Shown here: positions 37,317-45,897 of the stretch, piece by piece
How positions within the stretch are numbered: the first letter of the stretch is position 1
Layout: every line of letters begins with the position of its first letter
Source of the DNA: an uncultured Prevotellaceae bacterium
GTDB taxonomy: Bacteria; Bacteroidota; Bacteroidia; Bacteroidales; Bacteroidaceae
Length of the DNA stretch: 64,000 bases
Direction of reading: 5' to 3'
Assembly: GCA_902801375.1 (NCBI GenBank)
Contig: CADCIB010000016.1
Coordinates: 1-64,000, forward strand
Made by a program: the position numbers and the translations under genes
Notes under the pieces: generated by a model
The model's input: the letters and a program-made list of their open reading frames with translations, nothing else
Database searches by the model: none
What the model was told of the DNA's origin: nothing

Positions 37317-40300
37317 TTATTTGATTACCTTTTTGCCATTCACGATATAGATCGTTGACGAGTTGGGAAGTTGACGAGTTGACGAGTTGTTACTCACACG
37401 GCGACCCAGAAGGTCGTACCAGATTTCCGTAGGCTGCTGTTCAACAACAGCATTCACACTTGTCGGGATCACCACAGGATCGTCGAAGGCACTGTCAGCG
37501 ATGGTCACGTCATCAATGAAGATGGGCTGGTCGGCCACGCCCGTGGCCAGGAATTTCATCACGATGTAGCTCTGGGGCTTCAGCGGGGTGAGGTCGATGG
37601 TCTCCTGTTTCCACTGCGTGGAGGTGGCCTCGCTGTAGTCGACGGTCAGGAAGACAGTCTCTGTGCCGTCGGGCTGCCAGGCTTTCACCACGAGGGTGGC
37701 CTCGCTGCCTGCCTCAGCCTTGTGGCTGAAGGTCAGCACAGGGGTCTTCACGCCCACGAAGGTCAGGCGCTGGGTGTTGAACGAGCTGTAGTCGCCCGTG
37801 GTGTAAGGCATGAACATCAGCGAACCGGCATCCTCGCCAGCGGCATCCATCGTCGAGGGGTTGAACGAGCGCACGCCGTCCTGCTCTGTCCAGATGCTGG
37901 CCTTGATGTGTCCCATGGCGAAGGTCTCGCGATAAGGCAACGTGAGCGGCCATCCTGTGGCGATCTTGGCAACACCGTCGCGGCTGGAGCCCACGGCATT
38001 CTTGGCCACGACTATCCACTTGGCAATGTCGAAGTTCTCTGTATCGGTATAGTCGGCATCTACCTGGCGGTCGGTACCTGTGTAGATGAGCTGGTCTTTC
38101 TGTCCGAGGTCATTGGTGGCATACACCTCGTAGGTCACCTCTTCAGGGCGCACCACATAGCCGTTTTCGCCCGTGGCCGGCACCTCAGCCCACTCGAAAT
38201 GGACGCTCTGGCCATTGTCCTGGATTTTGGTCACCACAGGAGCCTGCGGCACGTCCACGCCCACGTAGACGGGTGCTGCCTCAGCCCGCAGGCCGTTGCC
38301 CTCCTCGTTGTAGGCAATCACGGTATAGTAGTTGTAGCCGTTCACGGGTCCATCGTCGGTAAGCGTCTGGGATGAACCCACGACGGGCTGGTCGATGGTG
38401 GCAATGACGGTCTCCTCGCGCAGCACCTCAATCTTGGTGATGCTTGTCAGCGCATCGCCAGCGATGGTCTTCGTGGGTGCATTGAACGCGATGGTGGTCT
38501 GCAACTGTCCTGTAGGCTCAGCCTCTACGACGAGGTTCTCCACACGGGCGGGTGCTGCCGGCGAGGCATTCACACGAATCTCTATGTCGTCGAGATAGAG
38601 CGAAGAGCCCTTGTTCGGCGTGGCATGGAAGCCAAAGCAATAGCTGCCGGCCTCGTCCACGATGAACTCCTTCTCAAACTTGACATACGACGTGTTGCTG
38701 ATGGAGCGCTCAGGAATCAACATCGTGGTCATGGCGTCGATGGCAGCCGACCGTCCGAACATCACCTCAAACTTCTCTGGCGTTTCCTCGTAGCCCACCT
38801 TCATCCTGAAGCGCAGGACGTAGGCATTGCCTGGCTGCAGCTGCACGGCAGGCGTGAAGAGCCAGTCGTCGGTGGCACCGTCGGTCTGGCACCACATCTC
38901 CTCGAAATTCGTCACCTCGCCACCCAAGTAGCTGGATGAGGTGTGCAGTTTCCAGGTCAGTTCGCCCCAACGGTCGCTGTCACCGTTCACGTTCACGACA
39001 GTGAAATACTCCAGGTGGTTGCCCTCGCCGAAGTGTTCCACGAAGGGCACGCCAAAGCCGTCGCCCGCCACCTGCTTGTTCGACAGGGCGCGCGCGCTGG
39101 GAGTGCCGTCGTTCACGGCAGCCACGGCATAGACATACTCTTTCAGCGTGGTTATCTCAATCTGCTCTGTGAAGGTGGTGCCGCTGACGCCCTGGGCAGC
39201 CAGCGTCTCTTCACCATCCACAATGCGATAGATATTATAGGTCAGCGTGCCCATGTATCCGCCGTTGACGCACTCTGTGGGAGCCGTCCACGTGAGGTTC
39301 ACCTGGCCGTCGCCCGTCATGCTCAGCACCACATTGGTGGGTGCCTTGGGTGCATCGGGGCCTATCCACTGGGTGAGCGAGGCGGTCTGTCCTTCGCCCA
39401 CCTCGTTGGCCAGCTTCACGACGAAGGTGACGTTGCCACCCTCTTCCAGGGTGAGGGGCAGCGTCACAGTGGCGCCAGCCTCCACGGTTCCCTGTACGGT
39501 CTGTTCTATGCCGTTCTCGATGCCGTAGGTCAGCGTGTAGTTAAGCTCGCCCGTCAGTTCCTGATGGTCGAAAGTTTCTGTGGGAGCCGTAAACGAGAAG
39601 GTGCCGCTCAGCGAGCTGCCCTCGAAGTCGGCAGTCAGGTTCGTAGCCTTGGCCGGAGAGCCTGCAGCAGCAGGTTCACCCACGATCACCATGTCGCCAA
39701 AGTAGTCGAACTCGTTGGGGAACTCGCCCACCTCTGTACGCTGCAGGGTGTTCAGGTTCACGCTATAAAGCTTGCTATGACCATAGTAGTTGCTCTGTGT
39801 GCAGTAGTAGAACTGGTTGGTCACGGGGTCGATCTCGCCCGTCGAAGCGCCGCCGAATCCTTCTATCTGGCCTTTCACGGTCTCGCTGCCATTGGTCGTG
39901 TTGATGCTGACCAAGTTGCCGCTGTTGTCAATGCCGTAGAGTTCGTTCAGGCCTGTCACGCCCAGCGCCACATAGTTGCGGGTGGGCTGGCAGATGTCTG
40001 TCCTGACAAGGTTCACATAGTCCACAGTGCCCAGCATGCCGTCGGCAAACAGCGCATAGACCGTTCCGTCCATGCCGCTGGCGGTCTCGCTGATGGCGAA
40101 CTTCTTGTCGACGTCGCGCTGTGTCATCGTCCAGTTGTTGGTGTCGATGGCATAGAGTATGTAGCGGTCGGCGGTGAAGAAGCCCTGCTGGAAGTTCATA
40201 CCATAGAGTTTGCCGTCCTGATAGCCCATGCCGTAGCGGAAATAGAGCTCAGGGGCGTTTTTCCGGCCTTCGATGGCCGACGGGTCGTTGGCAGGGAAGC

Positions 40301-40433
40301 CATAGACGCCGTTCTCCTCGCGGTTGGGGTTGCTGGGGAAGCTCACCCAGATTTCTCCGTCCTGGGCATGCGTCTCCACCGTCATTCCCAAGCAGAGGAA
40401 TAGCAAAAAGAATAGGTGCTTGATGTTTCTCAT
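37317..40433 (-). CDS. Fibronectin type III / choice-of-anchor J adhesin
   Basis: 1038 residues from ATG 40433 (signal peptide MRNIKHLFFLLFLCLGMTVE). An N-terminal region with beta-propeller-like repeats (about 20-240) is followed by several FN3 modules (PTNVVLSMTGDGQVNLTWTA), a cleaved-adhesin/choice-of-anchor J domain (about 470-640) and a second one near the C-terminus. The tail YDLLGRRV...VNGKKVIK is split by a repeat-derived NSSTRQLPNSST (37354-37392). Likely surface-exposed or secreted. Confidence 0.85.
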   Translation of the reverse strand: MRNIKHLFFLLFLCLGMTVETHAQDGEIWVSFPSNPNREENGVYGFPANDPSAIEGRKNAPELYFRYGMGYQDGKLYGMNFQQGFFTADRYILYAIDTNNWTMTQRDVDKKFAISETASGMDGTVYALFADGMLGTVDYVNLVRTDICQPTRNYVALGVTGLNELYGIDNSGNLVSINTTNGSETVKGQIEGFGGASTGEIDPVTNQFYYCTQSNYYGHSKLYSVNLNTLQRTEVGEFPNEFDYFGDMVIVGEPAAAGSPAKATNLTADFEGSSLSGTFSFTAPTETFDHQELTGELNYTLTYGIENGIEQTVQGTVEAGATVTLPLTLEEGGNVTFVVKLANEVGEGQTASLTQWIGPDAPKAPTNVVLSMTGDGQVNLTWTAPTECVNGGYMGTLTYNIYRIVDGEETLAAQGVSGTTFTEQIEITTLKEYVYAVAAVNDGTPSARALSNKQVAGDGFGVPFVEHFGEGNHLEYFTVVNVNGDSDRWGELTWKLHTSSSYLGGEVTNFEEMWCQTDGATDDWLFTPAVQLQPGNAYVLRFRMKVGYEETPEKFEVMFGRSAAIDAMTTMLIPERSISNTSYVKFEKEFIVDEAGSYCFGFHATPNKGSSLYLDDIEIRVNASPAAPARVENLVVEAEPTGQLQTTIAFNAPTKTIAGDALTSITKIEVLREETVIATIDQPVVGSSQTLTDDGPVNGYNYYTVIAYNEEGNGLRAEAAPVYVGVDVPQAPVVTKIQDNGQSVHFEWAEVPATGENGYVVRPEEVTYEVYATNDLGQKDQLIYTGTDRQVDADYTDTENFDIAKWIVVAKNAVGSSRDGVAKIATGWPLTLPYRETFAMGHIKASIWTEQDGVRSFNPSTMDAAGEDAGSLMFMPYTTGDYSSFNTQRLTFVGVKTPVLTFSHKAEAGSEATLVVKAWQPDGTETVFLTVDYSEATSTQWKQETIDLTPLKPQSYIVMKFLATGVADQPIFIDDVTIADSAFDDPVVIPTSVNAVVEQQPTEIWYDLLGRRVSNNSSTRQLPNSSTIYIVNGKKVIK

Positions 40434-40441
40434 GAAAAACG

Positions 40442-40496
40442 AAAAAAAATGAAAGTCCACAAAGAGGCACACCTTGTCGGTGCCCCCCTTGTGGAC
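40442..40496 (-). terminator. Terminator/attenuator between secreted-protein genes
   Basis: On the minus strand, GTCCACAA...TTGTGGAC (40455-40496) with an inner GGCACC/GGTGTGCC helix, followed by TTTCATTTTTTTT. No consensus promoter is seen between it and the next gene, so it may reduce rather than stop transcription into the five downstream genes. Confidence 0.75.
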
Positions 40497-40509
40497 CTAT
40501 GGTTCGTGT

Positions 40510-42108
40510 TTATTTTACAATTGCTTTCTTACCGTTCTGGATATAGAGACCCTTGGTGGGGTTCATCACGCGGCGACCCTGCAGGTCGTAGATGGGTGAT
40601 GCCTGGCGGGCGATGGTAGCAGTCTGGATGGCAGTGGGATCGGCAGGAGCCTCACCGGCAGCGGCGATGATCACGTTGCTGCCGTCCTCAGGTGTGTCGA
40701 TGTAGCACTGGTTGGCCTCCACGGCGTTGGCCTTGCCCATCACGATGTTGGCGGTCTCGCCCTCAGCGGCCCGCTTCATCACGCTGACGTTCTCAGCCTC
40801 CATGGGCAGACAGGTACCCTTCAGCAGGTTGCCCTCGATGGCAGCCACTTCCTCGTCGACGGGAATCACGACATTGCTCACGGCAGCGGCACTCTTCGAA
40901 CGCAGGATTACGCCAGTCATGGCAGGCACCTTGCCCTCAATCTGTGTCAGATGGGCCACGCCCTCGTTCACAGCGTCGATGTAGTAAGCCTCAACGCCGT
41001 CCTTCAGCTCGTAGGGGAACTCCGTGAACATCGTGGTGTAGTAGTTGGCATCCACGTCGATCAGCTGCTCGTCCATCTCCACCATCAGGGGGTTCACATC
41101 GTCAACGGGCTGCATGATCCAGACAATCTCCTCTGGGTTGATGGCATCGAAAGCGCCCTCCTCGCCGAAGGTGCCACTCAGTGAGTTGAATCCGGCCACA
41201 TACAGCTCGCCCTGCTCGTTCTCGCAGATATAGTATTGCTTGTCCAGTTCGATGGGCTCCAGCACATGCTCAATGTAGGCAAGAGCCTCGCCATCGAGTT
41301 CCTTGGCTGCCTCTTCAATCACCTGGCGCTTCACAGCTCCGAAGAAGTCGAAGCTCAGGTCCAACACCTGATCGTCAATGTGGTATGCGCTCAACTCGTC
41401 CATGGTCTTCTGGATGCGGATGCCACCCACATTGTCGGCGGGTGAATGGAACATCAGATTAAATCCGTTCTCCACATTGGGCACGGGCGAAAGATAGATG
41501 TTCAGGTCGAGGTAGCTCTTCCAGACTGTCATGAAATTCTTCACGGCACCTCTGAAAGTTTCAAGCGACGTAAGCGTCATGGGGTTGAAGAACTGCGTCA
41601 ACGAGACCATCAAGTATACCCTTGCATGGATGTTGTCCGGATTCTCGTACCACTCCTTCACAGCGTCGCTCTCGCTGAAGTTGTCGAAGGCGTCGTTCAC
41701 ATACTTTGCCAGCTTGCTCAGGTAGCCGCCGACGTAACTGATACCCTGGTTCGTGAAGTCGTAGGTAGTGTAGCTTCCGCTCTTCCAGGCAGTCCTGCCC
41801 ATCAAATCCTGCAATTGGGCAACGAAATCAGGACTTGTCGGATCGAGCTGCTCCATATCGTCACCAAACATATACATGCCATCGGTGTCGTAGTAGAATA
41901 TGCTGCCCGGCATGGTGCGTGCATCGTTCTCTGTGGCATTGAGGCTGAAGCCATACTTCTTGTCCACGTTCAGCACATCGCCGTAGCCATTGTGAACGAT
42001 GCGGAAATAACCCGTCTCGATGGTGGGATAAGTGGTTTCACCTTCTTGTGCCATTGCAGGCACACTCGTCATGGCCATCATGGCCAGAGCAAAGTAAATT
42101 TTTCTCAT
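40510..42108 (-). CDS. Secreted protein of unknown function, T9SS-like tail
   Basis: 532 residues: signal peptide (MRKIYFALAMMAMTSVPAMA), then a mixed helical/beta body starting TIETGYFRIVHNGYGDVLNV. Segments such as VPAMTGVILRSKS and EANQCYIDTPEDGSNVIIAA resemble those found in other Prevotella exported proteins. Tail YDLQGRRVMNPTKGLYIQNG. First gene of the secreted cluster, with its own promoter. Function not recognised. Confidence 0.82.
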   Translation of the reverse strand: MRKIYFALAMMAMTSVPAMAQEGETTYPTIETGYFRIVHNGYGDVLNVDKKYGFSLNATENDARTMPGSIFYYDTDGMYMFGDDMEQLDPTSPDFVAQLQDLMGRTAWKSGSYTTYDFTNQGISYVGGYLSKLAKYVNDAFDNFSESDAVKEWYENPDNIHARVYLMVSLTQFFNPMTLTSLETFRGAVKNFMTVWKSYLDLNIYLSPVPNVENGFNLMFHSPADNVGGIRIQKTMDELSAYHIDDQVLDLSFDFFGAVKRQVIEEAAKELDGEALAYIEHVLEPIELDKQYYICENEQGELYVAGFNSLSGTFGEEGAFDAINPEEIVWIMQPVDDVNPLMVEMDEQLIDVDANYYTTMFTEFPYELKDGVEAYYIDAVNEGVAHLTQIEGKVPAMTGVILRSKSAAAVSNVVIPVDEEVAAIEGNLLKGTCLPMEAENVSVMKRAAEGETANIVMGKANAVEANQCYIDTPEDGSNVIIAAAGEAPADPTAIQTATIARQASPIYDLQGRRVMNPTKGLYIQNGKKAIVK

Positions 42109-42148
42109 AAATGTAGTTGTTTAAAGTTTAAAGGTTTTTAGATGGGCG

Positions 42149-42156
42149 CAAAGGTA
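42149..42156 (-). promoter_or_regulatory. -7 element for the secreted-protein cluster
   Basis: TACCTTTG on the minus strand, 40 bases before the ATG at 42108. A weak ATTG-type -33 lies about 20 bases further up. Confidence 0.55.
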
Positions 42157-42242
42157 GACATTTTCCCCGACCCTCACAATAATTCTTCCAAAAATAAATG
42201 CTTACGCTCGTTTCTTTAACGCTGCTTAACGGCAATAAACAC

Positions 42243-42277
42243 AAAAAAGTCCTACCTCCGTCAGAAGGCAGGACTTT
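42243..42277 (-). terminator. Terminator of the DUF349 gene
   Basis: Minus-strand stem GAAAGTCCTGCCT / AGGTAGGACTTT with loop TCTGACGG, followed by TTTTTTG. Confidence 0.82.
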
Positions 42278-42300
42278 CATGCTATTCATTGCAATCTATT

Positions 42301-44241
42301 TTATTCCTCAGTATTCTCAGCGTCGATGGCCTTGATCTTCTGGCGCACCAGCTCGCAGTCGTCCTTGAGCTTCTGCACCTTGCGATTCATCTCATCAATC
42401 AGCGAGTTACCCTTCTTCGAGGCAGCGTTCAGGAAGCCCAGATTATTCTCGTAGGTCTGAATCTCCTGTTTCATCGCCTCGTAGCGGCGCATCAGCCGTG
42501 AGCGCTCGTTGTCCAAAGCGTCGACACCCTTCTCGGCCATGCTCTTCAGGTTGTTCTTGAAACTGTCCAGACGGCGGCGTGCCGTGCTGATGTTCAGCTC
42601 CTTATAGATCTTGTCGAGCACCTCGTGATACTCCTTATAGAGCTTGTCCTTCTCCTTGAAGGGCACGTGTCCGATGCTCTGATACTCCTCGATGAGCTGC
42701 TGCACGCGCTGCTGCACGTCGTCGCCAGCCTCCTCCAGAATACCCTTCAGCTGCTCTATCACGCCACGCTTCTTCTCCAGGTTCTCGCGTTCCGCATTGC
42801 GTGTGCCGGCATTGGCGGCGTTGCGAGCCTCGAAGAACTTGTTGCAGGCGCTGAGGAAGTCGTTCCACAGCTGGTCGCCCAGTTTCTTGGGCACCGTGCC
42901 GATGGTCTTCCACTCTTTCTGCAGGTTGATCAGCTTGTCGCTCGTCACCTTCCAGTCGGTGCTGTCGGCCAGGGCCTGAGCCTGCTCCACGAGGGCGCGT
43001 TTCTTCTCCGCATTCTCTGCGAAGCGGGCCTTCATGTCCTTGAAGAACTCACCCTTGCGGCCGAAGAAGTCGTCGCAGGCAGCGCGGAAGCGCTCGAATA
43101 TCTTCACGTTCATCTTCTGCGGAGCGAAGCCGATGGTCTTCCATTCAGCCTGTATCTCGATAATCTCCTTCGTACGGCGCTCCCAATCGGCGGCCGACTT
43201 GTTCTCCTCCTTGGCGATGGCTTCCACGCGCTCGCAGAGGGCCGTCTTGCGGGCGAGGTTCTCCTCCTCCTTGGCGCGCAGGTTGTCGAAGTGCTGCTGG
43301 TGCTTCTTGTTGATCACCGTCGATGCAGCCTTGAAGCGCTGCCAGATCTCCTCGCGCAGCTCTTTCGACACGGGTCCCGTCTCGCGGTATTCCTGGTGCA
43401 GTTTCTGCAACTGGTGGAAGGCGCTAATCACGTCGGGCTCTTCGTCCAGTCGCTCAGCAGCCTCACAGAGCTTCTTCTTCAGCTCCAGGTTCTTCTTGAA
43501 GTCATACTCGCGGGCCTCGCTGTTCAGCTTCAGCAGGTCGTAGTACTGCTCCACATAGTGCTGGTAGTTGCGCCACAGCTCGTTGGCCTTCTCTGCCGGC
43601 ACCAGCTTAATCTCCTTCCACTCCTGCTGCAGCTTCTTGAACTCCTGGAAGTTCTTGTTGGCATCCTCGGGCGTGGTCACCATGTTCTTGATCAGCTCGA
43701 TGATCTCCAGCTTACGCTGCAGGTTCTCCTCCTTTTCCTTCTCCAGTTCGAGGAAGGCATGGGCGCGCTTCTCCTTGATGAGCCCCATCTCCGCCTTGAA
43801 AGTCTCCTCGTCGGCATCGGGCACCACCTGATAGGTCTCAGGGTCGCCGCCGGCATCGAGATATTCCTTCATGGCAGCCTCGCGCTCAGCGAAGTGCAGT
43901 TTGTAGAACGTTGTCTTGAGCAGGTCCACCTCTTCCTTGGCGGGAGTCTCCTCCCCGTGTGCCAGTTCTTTCATGCGCTCAATCACTTCCTGCTTCGTCT
44001 TGTACACCTTCTTGGGTTCCTCGGCCACGGGTTCTTCCACGGTGGGAGCCTCAGCCACAGGTTCTTCCACGGCGGGAGTCTCCTCTTGGGCAGGTTTCTC
44101 GGCAGGGGTTACTTCTTGGGGTTCTGGCTCTGCGGCCACGGCCGGCTCTGCCACCGGCTCTTCATTGACAACGTTGTTCTCTACTTCGTTGTTCACTTCT
44201 TGTGCCTCTTGTGCGAGGACGTTCTCTTGAGAGTCCATCAT
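42301..44241 (-). CDS. DUF349 repeat protein
   Basis: 646 residues. An acidic, proline/glutamate-rich N-terminal region (about 1-80, with repeated EEPVAE words) is followed by four or five DUF349 units, each with the signature LQxEWKxIGxVP and a helical, coiled-coil-rich body (LQQEWKEIKLVPAEKANELW, LQKEWKTIGTVPKKLGDQLW). No signal peptide, so cytoplasmic. Family function is not established. Monocistronic, with promoter and terminator visible. Confidence 0.9.
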   Translation of the reverse strand: MMDSQENVLAQEAQEVNNEVENNVVNEEPVAEPAVAAEPEPQEVTPAEKPAQEETPAVEEPVAEAPTVEEPVAEEPKKVYKTKQEVIERMKELAHGEETPAKEEVDLLKTTFYKLHFAEREAAMKEYLDAGGDPETYQVVPDADEETFKAEMGLIKEKRAHAFLELEKEKEENLQRKLEIIELIKNMVTTPEDANKNFQEFKKLQQEWKEIKLVPAEKANELWRNYQHYVEQYYDLLKLNSEAREYDFKKNLELKKKLCEAAERLDEEPDVISAFHQLQKLHQEYRETGPVSKELREEIWQRFKAASTVINKKHQQHFDNLRAKEEENLARKTALCERVEAIAKEENKSAADWERRTKEIIEIQAEWKTIGFAPQKMNVKIFERFRAACDDFFGRKGEFFKDMKARFAENAEKKRALVEQAQALADSTDWKVTSDKLINLQKEWKTIGTVPKKLGDQLWNDFLSACNKFFEARNAANAGTRNAERENLEKKRGVIEQLKGILEEAGDDVQQRVQQLIEEYQSIGHVPFKEKDKLYKEYHEVLDKIYKELNISTARRRLDSFKNNLKSMAEKGVDALDNERSRLMRRYEAMKQEIQTYENNLGFLNAASKKGNSLIDEMNRKVQKLKDDCELVRQKIKAIDAENTEE

Positions 44242-44328
44242 TTTCTAATGATTAAAGTTCATACTACAGATACCTATTATTTGCCCACGACAACAACGCG
44301 CCACAGGCAAAAGTAGGTTTTTTCCGTG

Positions 44329-44360
44329 CAAATGTAACGAAAATTCTTCAAACCAACAAA
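44329..44360 (-). promoter_or_regulatory. Promoter of the DUF349 gene
   Basis: Minus strand: -33 TTTG (44357-44360), spacer of 20, -7 TACATTTG (44329-44336). A textbook Bacteroidetes promoter. Confidence 0.75.
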
Positions 44361-44550
44361 GATTTAATCATTTTTTTTATCATTTATGATAATTTTCGAC
44401 ACACTGGGTTCGGTTGGAAGTGTGTTAAACGCTGTCGCGTATAGGCACATACTTTTATGATTGACGGAAATGACATCGATGGAAGCCCCCCCACGGTTTG
44501 ACGTTTTTTTGCTCGAAAGTACGCGAAAAAGCAAAAAAATCGGCTTTTTC

Positions 44551-44581
44551 TTCGCCAATTCAGAATTTTGCAGTAACTTTG
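44551..44581 (+). promoter_or_regulatory. Promoter of the corA transcript
   Basis: -7 TAACTTTG (44574-44581) with TTCG at 44551-44554 (one change from TTTG) 19 bases upstream. It implies a 5' untranslated leader of about 220 bases. The 44360-44550 stretch before it contains no recognisable gene. Confidence 0.6.
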
Positions 44582-44589
44582 CACCCGAT

Positions 44590-44807
44590 ATTGGGGTATG
44601 TGTCACTTCGCATACCTGATGATGAACCCTTAAAAACAATTCAATATGGACGACTATCCGGCGGAAAGACAGAGAGAGAGCTTCAGTAGATTGCTGAGGG
44701 AGCGGACCCTATAGCCTCAATGCCGCCGGGTTCATCCTTCGGCGCAGTAAAGTATCATTTCCCGTGGTAGAAAGGACAACTGCGGGAATCAAAAGAAGGA
44801 TGAACAC
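44590..44807 (+). promoter_or_regulatory. Structured corA leader, candidate riboswitch
   Basis: Hairpin GGTATGTG/CGCATACC (44595-44616). Helix 1: GATGAACCC (44621-44629) with GGGTTCATC (44728-44736), enclosing CCGGCGG (44658-44664)/CCGCCGG (44723-44729). Helix 2: GTTCATCCTTC (44730-44740) with GAAGGATGAAC (44795-44805), 11 perfect pairs ending two bases before the ATG and enclosing TTCCCG/CGGGAA. Helices 1 and 2 share 44730-44736, so only one can form. It does not match the M-box or another class I know. Confidence 0.65.
44646..44714 (+). CDS. Possible 22-codon leader peptide
   Basis: ATG 44646 to TAG 44712-44714, encoding MDDYPAERQRESFSRLLRER plus two residues; five arginines. It lies wholly inside the corA leader, and its translation would melt the CCGGCGG helix. 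A four-codon ORF (MMNP) at 44619-44633 precedes it. E. coli corA is preceded by a leader ORF (corL), so such control has a precedent, but no sequence similarity is claimed. Confidence 0.35.
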   Translation: MDDYPAERQRESFSRLLRERTL

Positions 44808-45734
44808 ATGAGAACTTATTGGAACACAAACAAAGGACTGAGGGCCCTGACGGAATGGGAGCCCAACTGCTGGATCCAGGTGACCTGCCCCACGGAGGAA
44901 GACCGGCAGATGCTCGAAGAGCGATTTCAGATTCCCGACTATTTTATCAGCGACATCAGCGATACCGACGAGCGCGCACGCTATGAGTATGACGACGGCT
45001 GGATGCTCATCATCCTGCGTATCCCCTACGTGAAGGAGATACGCTCGAGAACTCCGTACACGACCATCCCGCTGGGTATCATCCACAAAAGGGATGTGAC
45101 GATCACGGTGTGCTTCTACGAGACGGACATGATGCTGGACTTCGTCAGCTTCCAGCAACGGCGCGCAGAGGGGTTCACGGACTACGTGGACATGATTTTC
45201 AGACTGTTTCTCTCGAGTGCAGTGTGGTACCTGAAACGGCTGAAACAAATCTCGACCATCATTGACAAGGCAAAACGCAACCTGGACCACGACGTGAACA
45301 ACGAGTCGCTCATCGGACTGTCGCGCCTTCAGGACTCGCTGACGTACTTCATCACCTCTATCCGTGGCAACGAGAACCTGCTGGCGAAGCTGAAGTTCAA
45401 ACTGCAGGTGGACGAGTTGGACGCCGACCTCATCGAGGACGTGAACATCGAGATGAGTCAGGCACGGGAGACGACGAATATCTACTCGAACATCCTGGAG
45501 TCGACGATGGACACGTATTCTTCGATCATCAACAACAACATGAACCGCGTGATGCGTACGCTGACGAGCGTGACGATCATCATGATGTTCCCCACGCTGG
45601 TGGCTTCGCTCTTCGGCATGAACTTGATCAACGGCATGGAAGCGAACCCGTTCGGCTTCTGCGTGGCGCTGGTGGTGAGCATCGTGGCGAGCGTGGCCTC
45701 ATGGATCATCTTGCGACACAAGCGGCTGATGTGA
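44808..45734 (+). CDS. corA: CorA-family Mg2+/Co2+ transporter
   Basis: 308 residues. An N-terminal cytoplasmic domain with long stalk helices (about 1-245), then two membrane segments at the C-terminus. The pore signature is FGMNLING (near residue 270), the family's GMN motif. It works as a homopentamer in the inner membrane and carries Mg2+ and possibly Co2+ or Ni2+. Single gene with a long leader (see 44590-44807). Confidence 0.92.
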   Translation: MRTYWNTNKGLRALTEWEPNCWIQVTCPTEEDRQMLEERFQIPDYFISDISDTDERARYEYDDGWMLIILRIPYVKEIRSRTPYTTIPLGIIHKRDVTITVCFYETDMMLDFVSFQQRRAEGFTDYVDMIFRLFLSSAVWYLKRLKQISTIIDKAKRNLDHDVNNESLIGLSRLQDSLTYFITSIRGNENLLAKLKFKLQVDELDADLIEDVNIEMSQARETTNIYSNILESTMDTYSSIINNNMNRVMRTLTSVTIIMMFPTLVASLFGMNLINGMEANPFGFCVALVVSIVASVASWIILRHKRLM

Positions 45735-45821
45735 TGACGAATACGGGCGTCTTACCCTGACTCATGAGATGCGGATTTCAAAATCCGTATGACCCATTCT
45801 GCTAACCATCATCACCTAATA

Positions 45822-45879
45822 CCGAACCCTCAAAAATTGCCAAAATATTTGGGGGTTCGGCTGTTTATTTGTATTTTTG
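45822..45879 (+). promoter_or_regulatory. GH92 promoter overlapping an inverted repeat
   Basis: -33 TTTG (45848-45851), spacer 20, -7 TATTTTTG (45872-45879). CCGAACCC (45822-45829) pairs with GGGTTCGG (45853-45860), spanning the -33 element; followed by T-rich DNA it might also terminate corA transcription. A second hairpin, CGGATTT/AAATCCG, is at 45772-45787. Confidence 0.65.
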
Positions 45880-45897
45880 CAGGAAAAATTGAAGATT

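Noticed and set aside
44590-44807. M-box (ykoK) riboswitch upstream of corA
   Set aside because: The conserved M-box words and their order are not present, although CCTATA and a GCCGCC word occur by chance; kept as an unclassified leader.
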